64,000 nt of DNA from Bacteroides sp. UBA7333 (lineage in GTDB: Bacteria > Bacteroidota > Bacteroidia > Bacteroidales > Bacteroidaceae), in assembly GCA_002471195.1 (NCBI GenBank), contig DKPN01000032.1, positions 4,086 to 68,085 of the forward strand. The letters are read 5' to 3'. The notes below the pieces were generated by a model. It did no database searches. It saw only the letters and a list, made by a program, of their open reading frames with translations, and was not told where the DNA came from. Made by a program: the position numbers and the translations under genes. Below are positions 8,723 through 16,724 of the stretch, one piece after another (position 1 is the first letter of the stretch; every line of letters begins with the position of its first letter).

Positions 8723-10327
8723 ATGAAAATATTAAATAATATAGCAAAAACTTTAATTGTAGGAGTAGCCTTCACTGCTTGTACAGATAACTTTGAAAGT
8801 TATAACGAAAATCAAAATTCGTTCCCGGAAGAATTGCAAAGTATTGACTTTCAAAAGCAGAAAATTCCTTTTAAAGTAATACAAAGAGGTATTATCTATC
8901 AAACAAATGTGGATGGAACTAACTGGCAATATCAAATTATGCAAAATTTGGTGGCCGACATGTTTTCTGGTTATTTTCATGATATGAATAACCCATTTAT
9001 GAATCAAAATACTTGTTATGCTTTGAATACTGGTTGGACTGCAGCACAATGGGATTATACCTATGCGCAAGTAATGCCATCAATCAAAACAGCCGAAGAA
9101 TTGACTTCAGATGATAGTTTTATTGCGTTTAACTCTGTTGCTAAGATCATCAAGGTAGCAACCATGCATCGTGTATCCGATTATTATGGTCCTATTGTTT
9201 ATTCTAACTTTGGTACTGCCGATCCACAACCTCAAACACAGGAAGAGGTATATAAAGCGTTTTTTAATGATTTAGACAAAGCTATCACTGCTTTGAAAGG
9301 TTATGATGGACCCGATACTTTTGCTGATACGGATATAATGATGCCTGAAGGTAAACGTACTTATAAACAATGGCTTAAATTTGCGAACTCTCTTCGTTTA
9401 CGCTTAGCTATGCGTGTGTCAAATGTGGATAAAACATTGGCTGAAGCACAAGCTAAGGCAGCATTAGATCCAAGTAATGGTGGCTTGCTAGAAGCTGCCG
9501 ATGAGACTGTTGGAGAATATGGAGTTGCTAACCCATTGGGAGGTGTTGCTAACTGGTGGGAGGTATACATGCACTCTTCGATGGAGTCTTTCCTAAATGG
9601 TTATGAAGATCCACGTATGTCTAAATATTATAAACCTGCAGCAGGTGGTGATGCACCGGCAGGAGTACCTTATCTCTTCGATATTACTGGAACTTATAAA
9701 GGTATTCGCCAAGGTACTAATACAACAAGCGACAAACGATATCAAATGCACTCATGGACAAGTGTCACACCTTCTACTCCGATTATTGTGATGACTGCTG
9801 CAGAAATCTGGTTCCTACGTGCTGAAGCTGCTTTGAGAGGATTTTCTTCTGAAAGTGTACAAACCTGTTATGAAACTGGAGTGAAAACGTCATTAGAACA
9901 ATGGGGGGTTGCAGGTAGTTATGATAGTTATATAAATAGCGATGCGCAACCTAGAGAATATAAAGATGCTTTCGTTGAGGCTTTTAACTCACAACCGCGT
10001 ACTAAAGTATCTCCAAAGTTCAATCCTTCTGGTTCTAAAGAAGAGCAATTGGAGCAAATTTGTACTCAGAAATGGTTAGCTACTTATCCTGAAGGATGCG
10101 AGGCATGGGCTGAACAACGCCGTACTGGATATCCAAAATTGCTTTATATCGCTATTAATCTAAGTGGAGGTGCAATTGATACTGAAACAATGATTCGTCG
10201 TGTTCCATTCCCACAAGGATATAAAGAAAGTAATGCATCACTTTACAATAAACTTGTAGAACAATTAGGCGGTGTAGATACTGGTGGTACTCGCTTGTGG
10301 TGGGATGCCGGTCAAAATAAATTCTAA
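8723..10327 (+). CDS. SusD/RagB-family nutrient-binding outer membrane lipoprotein
   Basis: 534-residue lipoprotein partner of the upstream SusC. Signal peptide with lipobox ending AFTAC (Cys20), then an alpha-helical TPR-like body of the SusD-like class (PF12771-type, judged from the YNENQNSFPEELQSID start and the late ITETMIRR-like/EAWAEQRRTGYPKL segment, where the binding-protein C-terminus is expected). The frame is open from a TTG at 8714; the ATG at 8723 is directly followed by the signal peptide and is chosen. It should cap the SusC barrel at the cell surface and bind the substrate, which is unknown. A terminator about 100 bases downstream ends the operon. Confidence 0.92.
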   Translation: MKILNNIAKTLIVGVAFTACTDNFESYNENQNSFPEELQSIDFQKQKIPFKVIQRGIIYQTNVDGTNWQYQIMQNLVADMFSGYFHDMNNPFMNQNTCYALNTGWTAAQWDYTYAQVMPSIKTAEELTSDDSFIAFNSVAKIIKVATMHRVSDYYGPIVYSNFGTADPQPQTQEEVYKAFFNDLDKAITALKGYDGPDTFADTDIMMPEGKRTYKQWLKFANSLRLRLAMRVSNVDKTLAEAQAKAALDPSNGGLLEAADETVGEYGVANPLGGVANWWEVYMHSSMESFLNGYEDPRMSKYYKPAAGGDAPAGVPYLFDITGTYKGIRQGTNTTSDKRYQMHSWTSVTPSTPIIVMTAAEIWFLRAEAALRGFSSESVQTCYETGVKTSLEQWGVAGSYDSYINSDAQPREYKDAFVEAFNSQPRTKVSPKFNPSGSKEEQLEQICTQKWLATYPEGCEAWAEQRRTGYPKLLYIAINLSGGAIDTETMIRRVPFPQGYKESNASLYNKLVEQLGGVDTGGTRLWWDAGQNKF

Positions 10328-10432
10328 ATGGATACACACTTAAACTATATAAAACAAGACTTATTTTGCACAGGAAAATTGAGCCAATAGGTATTATATT
10401 AGGATATATGCTCAATAAAATTTAATTCATGA

Positions 10433-10470
10433 AGCCCGAGTTGCTGTGATAGCAATTCGGGCTTATTTTT
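10433..10470 (+). terminator. Terminator of the sigma/fecR/susCD locus
   Basis: Stem AGCCCGAGTTGCT / AGCAATTCGGGCT with a 5-base loop, followed by TATTTTT. Confidence 0.8.
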
Positions 10471-10538
10471 GAATAAGTAGCAACTATCTGGTAGCCGTAT
10501 CGCAATAGGCTTTTGGCTTTTAGATATCTACGTAATGC

Positions 10539-11651
10539 TTATTGTAGGGGTTGTTGCTGAGTGATGCAATGTATCATTCCTCCTTCGGCATATACGTTTT
10601 GTGCCAAAATGCCAATTACTTTTCTTTCCGGATATATGTTTTGTATCTTTTCAAGTGCTATGTTATCATTCGGATCATTGTATATGGGTACAAGAACTAA
10701 GTTGTTGGTGATATAGTAATTTACATATGATGCTTTGATCCCAAGATCTTTGCCATAAGTGGTTGTCACATTATTTTGGGTGAGAGGAAGCCACGTGTAG
10801 TTGAAAGCATTGCCATCTGTATTTTTTGCATGATACAAAATATCAATGTCATTATCGGATAATTCCCAATAGGCCAAATCGGCTTTACTCATGGTTATTA
10901 TCGTATTACCATCGGGTGTGAATCGAGCAAAGCCATCTACGTGCATATCCGTAATCCCTACGTTTGCTCCTTTCATCCAGATAAAGTTTTTCACACCGAG
11001 ATAGGTGGTTAAAATCCTTTCGGCATCCTCTTTTTTCAGCCCCGGATTTCTATCATTATTGAGTACAGAACTTTCGGTTAATAAAATGGTGCCTTGTTTG
11101 TTAAACTCATACGCACCACCCTCAATGGTCATCTCTTTTTGTAGATTGATGTAGGGCAATTCAAGACTTCCAGCCACTTCGCTTGGTATTTGTCGGTCGT
11201 AGTTGTATTTAAACTTGTTGCCCCATCCGTTGAATCCCCAGCCCTCAACGTACATGCTATTTTTCTTGTCGAAAACAAAGATCGGCCCATTATCTCTTAT
11301 CCATACTCCATTTGTTTTGAATAGGTGATAGTCGATGTTGTTGGTCGCTATATGATTCGCCGCAAGTCGATCGGCTATTTCTTCTTTGTGCTTCTCATCG
11401 TAAGCAATGATATGTACTTTGCCTACTCGAACCAGTTCTTGGGTCATGGCTATCCATGTCGGTTCCAAATGTTTGGCGTACGCATAGCCATACTCATAAG
11501 GTTGCGGCCACTGAAGCCACGTGCCTTCGTGTGCAGCGCTCTCAATGGGCATTGTGTAAATAGCCTTCTCTATGGGTATATCAATGGGGTGATTAGACGA
11601 GCATGACGCATTCGAGATGATTAACGTGGCTAATAATATGGATTTCATCAT
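10539..11651 (-). CDS. Agmatine/peptidyl-arginine deiminase family lipoprotein
   Basis: 370 residues with a lipoprotein signal peptide (SNASC, Cys17), so it acts outside the cytoplasm. The body is a pentein-fold guanidino-modifying enzyme of the PF04371 family: AAHEGTWLQWPQ at the start, catalytic Asp in WIRDNGPIF, His/Asp in ITDMHVDGFARF, and the nucleophilic Cys near the end in GGMIHCITQQQP. The same Pfam family holds cytosolic agmatine deiminases (agmatine to N-carbamoylputrescine) and the Porphyromonas peptidyl-arginine deiminase. The HCITQQ signature is closer to agmatine deiminases, but the export signal fits an extracytoplasmic substrate. Which guanidine substrate it uses cannot be told from the sequence. 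It is a single gene on its own strand. Confidence 0.9.
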   Translation of the reverse strand: MMKSILLATLIISNASCSSNHPIDIPIEKAIYTMPIESAAHEGTWLQWPQPYEYGYAYAKHLEPTWIAMTQELVRVGKVHIIAYDEKHKEEIADRLAANHIATNNIDYHLFKTNGVWIRDNGPIFVFDKKNSMYVEGWGFNGWGNKFKYNYDRQIPSEVAGSLELPYINLQKEMTIEGGAYEFNKQGTILLTESSVLNNDRNPGLKKEDAERILTTYLGVKNFIWMKGANVGITDMHVDGFARFTPDGNTIITMSKADLAYWELSDNDIDILYHAKNTDGNAFNYTWLPLTQNNVTTTYGKDLGIKASYVNYYITNNLVLVPIYNDPNDNIALEKIQNIYPERKVIGILAQNVYAEGGMIHCITQQQPLQ

Positions 11652-11709
11652 ATTGTTTTATTGTAATAACAATAAGTGGTATGTAATGTTGCTTATCCAT
11701 AGTTATATA

Positions 11710-11751
11710 TAAAATAAACGGGCGATGATTGATTGATCATCGCCCGTTTTT
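11710..11751 (-). terminator. Terminator of secDF
   Basis: Perfect 14-bp inverted repeat AAACGGGCGATGAT / ATCATCGCCCGTTT (11716-11729 and 11736-11749). On the minus strand a T-rich tract follows, about 80 bases beyond the secDF stop. Confidence 0.85.
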
Positions 11752-11832
11752 AAGTTGCAATTACTTAATAAGTAATTTGTATTTCTTTACGAAGTACTTT
11801 ATATTTCTCTACAAAGTATATTCTTTTTCTTC

Positions 11833-14800
11833 TTATTTTACCAACTCTTCTTCTTTGCCTACATGTTTCTTTTTCAAGAATTCGTAAGCAATTGGAGCTG
11901 CAATAAATACTGAAGAAAGTGTACCGATTACAACCCCTAAGATCATTGCAAATGCAAAGCTTTGAATTGATTCACCGCCAAGGATGAAGATACACAATAG
12001 AACGATCAATGTACTTAAAGACGTATTTACTGTACGTGCTAAAGTAGTATTCAATGAGTCGTTGAATAGTTGACGTGCTGAGCGTTTTGGATATAATCCG
12101 AAGAATTCGCGAACGCGGTCGAAGATTACCACCTTATCATTGATAGAGTAACCGATAGCCGTCAATATTGCACCGATAAATGTTTGATCGATTTCTAAAG
12201 AGAATGGAGCGATACCCCAAAGTAGAGAGTAAGCACCGATAATCATGATTGTATCACTTGTTAGTGCAATCACCGAACCGATACTGAAAGCTACATTGCG
12301 GAAACGAATCAAGATGTAAAGACCGATAGCAAACAATGCGATAATTACCGCACGGATAGCTGCATCGCGAATATCATCAGCGATACTTGGACCTACTTTT
12401 GCCGAGCTAATGATACTACCACCTGTATAGTTATCGCGGTCGATAAATGTTTCAAGTGCGATGTCATTAGTCAAGATAGGTTTCAAGCTTTCGTATAGAT
12501 ATGCTTCAATTTCTGAGTCTACATTGTTGCCTTCTTCGTTGATGCGGTAGTTAGTACTGATACGAACTGTTTTCTTGTCAGAACCAATTGCAAGTACACC
12601 TACATTTGCATCACCAAATTTACTCTCAATCAAATCGCGTACTTGTTCGGGTTCAACTTGTTGTTCGAATTGAACTTTATAGTTGCGACCACCGGTGAAG
12701 TCGATACTTTGACTTAAACCGCGGATGAAGAATGAACTACAACAAATGATTAAGATAATAACTGTAACAATGAATGACACTTTGTTTTTCTTCATGAAAT
12801 CGAACTTCGTATTCATCAACAAGTTTTTAGATAAACCTGAAGAGAATGTAAGTTTTTCCAATCTGTTTCTATTCATTCCTTCGTATACAAGACGAGTCAA
12901 GAATACGGCAGTAAAGAATGAGCAAAGAATACCGATAATCAAAGTAGTAGCAAAACCACGGATAGGACCTGTACCGAAGTTGAACAAGATAATACCTGTG
13001 ATGATGGATGTTAAGTTAGAGTCGAAAATTGCAGAGAATGCATTTTTATAACCATCTGTGATTGCCATTTTAACGCCTTTGCCCGAACGTAGCTCTTCTT
13101 TTGTGCGTTCGTAGATAAGTACGTTAGCATCTACTGCCATACCCAATGCAAGAACCATACCGGCAATACCCGACATTGTGAGTGCTGCTTGGAATGAAGA
13201 AAGGATACCTAGTGTGAAGAAGAAGTTCAAGATCAATGCGCCATTTGCAATCATACCCGGAATGATACCGTACATGGTGCACATGTAAATCATCAATAGT
13301 ACCAATGCCATTACGAATGAGAAGAAACCAGCGTTGATTGACGCTTGACCCAATGAAGGACCTACGATGTCTTCTTGTACGATATATGCTGGAGCAGGCA
13401 TTTTACCCGACTTCAATACGTTTGCTAAGTCTTTAGACTGATCAATTGTAAAGTTACCTGTGATTACTGAGCTACCGTTAGGAATTTCAGAGTTTACATT
13501 GGGTGCAGAGTATACATAGTTATCAAGAACGATAGCGATGCTGCGGCCAATGTTTTGTTTTGTCATTTGAGCCCAACGACGAGAACCGTCAAGGTTCATT
13601 TGCATGCTTACAGATGGTTTACCATGTTGGTCGAAGTCATCTCTTGCATCGGTAATTACATCGCCTTCAAGTGGAGCTTTGCCATTACGCTCAGTCGATT
13701 TGATCGCATAAAGTTCGAACGTTTGTTTCTTAGGATCATATTCGAAAGGAGCCACACCCCATTTCAAAAGAAGATCTTTAGGAAGCTCAGCTCTTACCTC
13801 TTTCATGCTCAAATAACGATTGATTTCGGCAGTGTCTTTATAGTTAGCATAGCCTACTACCGGACCTTGACCGTTTTGGTTCAATTGAAGAATCGCCAAT
13901 AATGGGTGCTCTTTTTTCAATTGCGCCATATCGATAGCCGATTCTTTTGCTTCGCCTTTTAGGGCAGCAGCAAGACTGTCGGCAGCACTTATCGTTTTCG
14001 TTTCGGCAATCACCTCTTTCACTTCGTTTACTTCAGTAGCCGATGGAGCCTCTTCAGCAGGAGTTTCAGAAGTGATGATGTTGCGAAGTCTTGAGTCTGC
14101 AGAATACAAAGCAGGAGTTACTTCACGAGCAGTATAAGTTTCCCAGAATTCAAGATTAGCCGAACCTTGAAGAAGTTTTCTTACACGTTCTGGCTCTTTG
14201 ATACCTGGAAGCTCAACCATGATACGACCCATCTTGTCTTCCAAACTTTGGATGTTTGGTTGAACCACACCGAAGCGGTCGATACGAGTACGAAGTACGT
14301 TGTATGAGTTTTCTACTGCTGCTTTTACCTCTTCTCTCAACACTTTCTCAACTTCAGCATTCGTAGACTTTTGGTTTACTTTATCTTTAAGTTGTTGTGT
14401 AGCGAATAGCTCGGCCAATTTACCTTCTGGTACAGTGCGTTGGTACTCTTCAACGAAAAGTGTGATGATGTCTTTTTGGCTGTTTTGTGCTTGTTTAGCT
14501 GCTGTAGCCAATGCTTGATTAAAACCTGCGTTTGTTTTATTGTCTGCAAGTGTTTTAATAACATCAGGTACTGAAACTTCCAAAATAACGTTCATACCAC
14601 CTTTCAAATCAAGACCTAAACCGATCTCCATTTCGCGACATTGTTTCAGCGTGTAGCTTCCCAACCAAACTTTTGTATTAGACAAAGAGTCAAGGTAGTC
14701 TTGTTCAGCGTTTACATCTCCAGCCGCAAATTCTCTCGCTTGTTTAGTGTAGTGACGAGTTACGAATGAGAATGATAAGTAGAACACACAAACCAAGGTT

Positions 14801-14841
14801 AGCAATACCGCAAAAACTTTAACAAATCCTTTGCTTTGCAT
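11833..14841 (-). CDS. secDF: Protein translocase subunit SecDF (SecD-SecF fusion)
   Basis: 1002-residue RND-type membrane protein that uses the proton-motive force to pull preproteins through SecYEG. SecD occupies about 1-640 (GLDLKGGMNVILEV, periplasmic P1 domain with LRTRIDRFGVVQPNIQ, then six membrane segments with ALGMAVDANVLIYERTKEEL). SecF occupies about 670-1002 (IDFTGGRNYKVQF, GYSINDKVVIFDRVREFF). An Ala/Glu-rich stretch at about 265-315 (EAPSATEVNEVKEVIAE) interrupts the SecD periplasmic region, common in Bacteroidota. The fusion form is usual in this phylum. Upstream sits a TATATTTG -7 box on the minus strand. Confidence 0.97.
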   Translation of the reverse strand: MQSKGFVKVFAVLLTLVCVFYLSFSFVTRHYTKQAREFAAGDVNAEQDYLDSLSNTKVWLGSYTLKQCREMEIGLGLDLKGGMNVILEVSVPDVIKTLADNKTNAGFNQALATAAKQAQNSQKDIITLFVEEYQRTVPEGKLAELFATQQLKDKVNQKSTNAEVEKVLREEVKAAVENSYNVLRTRIDRFGVVQPNIQSLEDKMGRIMVELPGIKEPERVRKLLQGSANLEFWETYTAREVTPALYSADSRLRNIITSETPAEEAPSATEVNEVKEVIAETKTISAADSLAAALKGEAKESAIDMAQLKKEHPLLAILQLNQNGQGPVVGYANYKDTAEINRYLSMKEVRAELPKDLLLKWGVAPFEYDPKKQTFELYAIKSTERNGKAPLEGDVITDARDDFDQHGKPSVSMQMNLDGSRRWAQMTKQNIGRSIAIVLDNYVYSAPNVNSEIPNGSSVITGNFTIDQSKDLANVLKSGKMPAPAYIVQEDIVGPSLGQASINAGFFSFVMALVLLMIYMCTMYGIIPGMIANGALILNFFFTLGILSSFQAALTMSGIAGMVLALGMAVDANVLIYERTKEELRSGKGVKMAITDGYKNAFSAIFDSNLTSIITGIILFNFGTGPIRGFATTLIIGILCSFFTAVFLTRLVYEGMNRNRLEKLTFSSGLSKNLLMNTKFDFMKKNKVSFIVTVIILIICCSSFFIRGLSQSIDFTGGRNYKVQFEQQVEPEQVRDLIESKFGDANVGVLAIGSDKKTVRISTNYRINEEGNNVDSEIEAYLYESLKPILTNDIALETFIDRDNYTGGSIISSAKVGPSIADDIRDAAIRAVIIALFAIGLYILIRFRNVAFSIGSVIALTSDTIMIIGAYSLLWGIAPFSLEIDQTFIGAILTAIGYSINDKVVIFDRVREFFGLYPKRSARQLFNDSLNTTLARTVNTSLSTLIVLLCIFILGGESIQSFAFAMILGVVIGTLSSVFIAAPIAYEFLKKKHVGKEEELVK

Positions 14842-15165
14842 TTTTCTTTAATTTATTTATGATTACTTTTTGAATTAATTCTGTCGTATATAAGGCTGCA
14901 AATATACTTTTTTTTTCATATCTAAAGGTATGTAAGGCCAATTATTTACGGCCCTAAACTATTATTTTGCTACATTTTTCCGTTTCTACATACCTAGAAA
15001 GGCATTTCTCTGATTTTTAGGTAGTTCAAATCATGGCGGGGCTATCTATCTGTAGCATTGCTAAAGTAAATAATTTTTATAAAATTTGTATGTTGTGTTA
15101 ATGAAGTATTATGGAGTCAGCATACCAACTGCTCTTCGCAGTAAATAATACACGATATAACCTCT
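14842..15165. other. Intergenic region with the secDF promoter
   Basis: 324 bases between the transporter and secDF genes, both on the minus strand. Next to secDF is the TATATTTG -7 box (14899-14906, minus). A weak 5-bp hairpin ACTGC/GCAGT (15128-15142) follows the transporter stop but lacks a U-tract. No ORF or RNA gene recognised in the rest. Confidence 0.5.
14899..14906 (-). promoter_or_regulatory. -7 box of the secDF promoter
   Basis: CAAATATA on the plus strand reads TATATTTG on the minus strand, matching TANNTTTG; about 58 bases before the secDF ATG. No convincing -33 TTTG at ideal spacing. Confidence 0.4.
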
Positions 15166-16074
15166 TTAGTGCGCCGAAAGCGAAGTGTCGATGGGTTCGG
15201 TGTGAATGCTGATATATGCATTTTTCCCCAACTCCTGTTTTATGGCTTGTTCTACTTGTGTGGTGATATTGTGCGCTTCTACAAAACTATGATTTTTGTC
15301 GAGTTGTATATGCACATCGAGGGCAATGTCATTGCCTATTTTACGTGTTTTTAATTTATGAAAACTAATTACATCTTTGTTGGCTATGATTGCTTTTCCT
15401 ATCTTTTCACACATCTCAGTAGGCAACGCATGTTCGAGCAATTCGTCGATAGAGGGTTTTCCTAAATCCCAAGCTACTTTTGCAATGAAAATCGATACTA
15501 TAAGTCCGGCGATAGGATCGAGAACGCGCCATTTTTCGCCTAGTAATATTGCACCTGCGATGCCTATTGTGGTACCAATAGATGAGTAAGCATCCGAACG
15601 GTGATGCCACCCATTGGCAATTACTGCGGGGCTGTCAATTCGTTCGCCTACACGTTTTGTGTAACGAAATAATGCCTCTTTAACAACGATGGATATTAGT
15701 GCCGCCCAAAGTGCTATGAGGTGGGGCTTGGGTATAATATCGCCTTGAATGGAGCGCCATATTTTGTGTGCCGATTCCCAAAATAAAATCAGGGCGACAA
15801 TGAGTAGGGCAATAGATATCAATAGGGTAGCGAATGTCTCATATTTGCCATGACCATATGTATGTTCATCGTCCGACTGCTTGCCGGATAGGCGTAAGAA
15901 TATAATTACGATAACATCGGTGATAAAATCGGAGAGTGAATGCACACCATCGGCCAACATCGCCGAACTTTTTCCTACTATTCCGGCTGTGATTTTGCCT
16001 AAACTGAGCAATAGATTTGCAAAAAAACCGATAAGTGTAACACGTTGTGCTTCTTTTATTCGCTGATTAGCCAT
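15166..16074 (-). CDS. Cation diffusion facilitator (CDF) family transporter
   Basis: 302-residue inner-membrane divalent metal/proton antiporter. Membrane segments fill about 1-205, with the metal-site motifs SAMLADGVHSLSDFITDV (TM2) and GWHHRSDAYSSIG (TM5). A cytoplasmic C-terminal domain (about 210-295) contains KLKTRKIGNDIALDVHIQLD and ends HTEPIDTS. The N-terminal HSLSD and HHRSD motifs fit Zn/Fe/Mn exporters; the exact metal cannot be assigned. A TATTTTTG -7 box on the minus strand lies at 16096-16103. No metal regulator is adjacent. Confidence 0.92.
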   Translation of the reverse strand: MANQRIKEAQRVTLIGFFANLLLSLGKITAGIVGKSSAMLADGVHSLSDFITDVIVIIFLRLSGKQSDDEHTYGHGKYETFATLLISIALLIVALILFWESAHKIWRSIQGDIIPKPHLIALWAALISIVVKEALFRYTKRVGERIDSPAVIANGWHHRSDAYSSIGTTIGIAGAILLGEKWRVLDPIAGLIVSIFIAKVAWDLGKPSIDELLEHALPTEMCEKIGKAIIANKDVISFHKLKTRKIGNDIALDVHIQLDKNHSFVEAHNITTQVEQAIKQELGKNAYISIHTEPIDTSLSAH

Positions 16075-16346
16075 TTTTTTGAGTTTTTATGCATACAAAA
16101 ATAGCTAAAAAAACATTCTTGTCCCATGATCTTTCTATTTGATATTGTGATTTAGATTAAATCTACATAGCGTTGTTTCGAACTCAATTGCTTGGCCACA
16201 TAAACAGTTGTATCGCTATCCAATAAAATTTTTCGTCAATATAAATTGCGCTAATCAGATAAATACTAAACCCAACAGGCTCACCTGTAGTATAATATCT
16301 AATTGAGATACTCGTAGACCAACTGTTATGAATTAGAGAGGTCGTT

Positions 16347-16432
16347 CAATCCTGTTTCGTGACTCCGCTTAGTCAGCACGGTAAATAAGGGGAGTTACCA
16401 TGCTGATTAAGGGGAGTTACCATCATCCTTCA
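16347..16432. repeat. 22-bp phased degenerate repeat array A
   Basis: A 16-base sequence TAAGGGGAGTTACCAT occurs exactly twice, at 16386-16401 and 16408-16423, 22 bases apart. In the same 22-base register the preceding unit (16369-16390) carries CAGCACGGTAAAT, and the one before (from 16347) carries TGTTTCGTG. The units at 16369 and 16391 also form an inverted repeat: left arm 16368-16384 and right arm 16395-16411, 15 of 17 positions complementary, 10-base loop. The same unit types recur in the same order at 34232-34319. Confidence 0.65.
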
Positions 16433-16688
16433 AGTGCTTTATTAGACCACTATTATTTATTGATATTTAGGCTTAGATATCAAGCAAAGCTTCAATTATC
16501 CCGAACAAGACAGGGATGAGAAGCATCAAACAGTCTTCAAAATACAGGTCGCCCCATCTTTATTTGAAAAATGAGGCTTTAGATGTAAAAAAAGAACTCG
16601 TCGTCTGTTTAATAGTAGTCGAGCTAAATCTTTGAGATCATAAATGAGTTTTATCAGACAGTAATAAAACAGTTACGGCTAAAATGTC

Positions 16689-16696
16689 TATCTTTG
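16689..16696 (+). promoter_or_regulatory. -7 box before the DUF4838 gene; decides its start
   Basis: TATCTTTG matches TANNTTTG. Transcription would begin around 16703, after the in-frame TTG at 16698, which rules out that longer start and supports the ATG at 16725. Confidence 0.5.
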
Positions 16697-16724
16697 GTTG
16701 CAATCAACCAAGAAATACTTTTAT

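Larger units (their letters stand above)
16075..16724. other. 650-base intergenic region between divergent genes
   Basis: Separates the CDF gene (minus) from the DUF4838 gene (plus). It holds the CDF -7 box (16096-16103), a 22-bp phased repeat array (16347-16432) with a long imperfect hairpin, and the DUF4838 -7 box (16689-16696). No credible ORF found. The unusually large size for this gene-dense window suggests that the array region is functional or an insertion. Confidence 0.6.

Noticed and set aside
3585..10327. Polysaccharide utilisation locus
   Set aside because: No glycoside hydrolase, lyase or sulfatase is linked; called only as a SusCD transport locus.
10328..10390. 20-codon ORF directly after the SusD gene
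   Set aside because: Too short, no family, no signal; ahead of the terminator of the operon.
16347..16432. Possible mini CRISPR array
   Set aside because: Units are 22 bases with no spacers, vary in sequence, and no cas gene is in the window.
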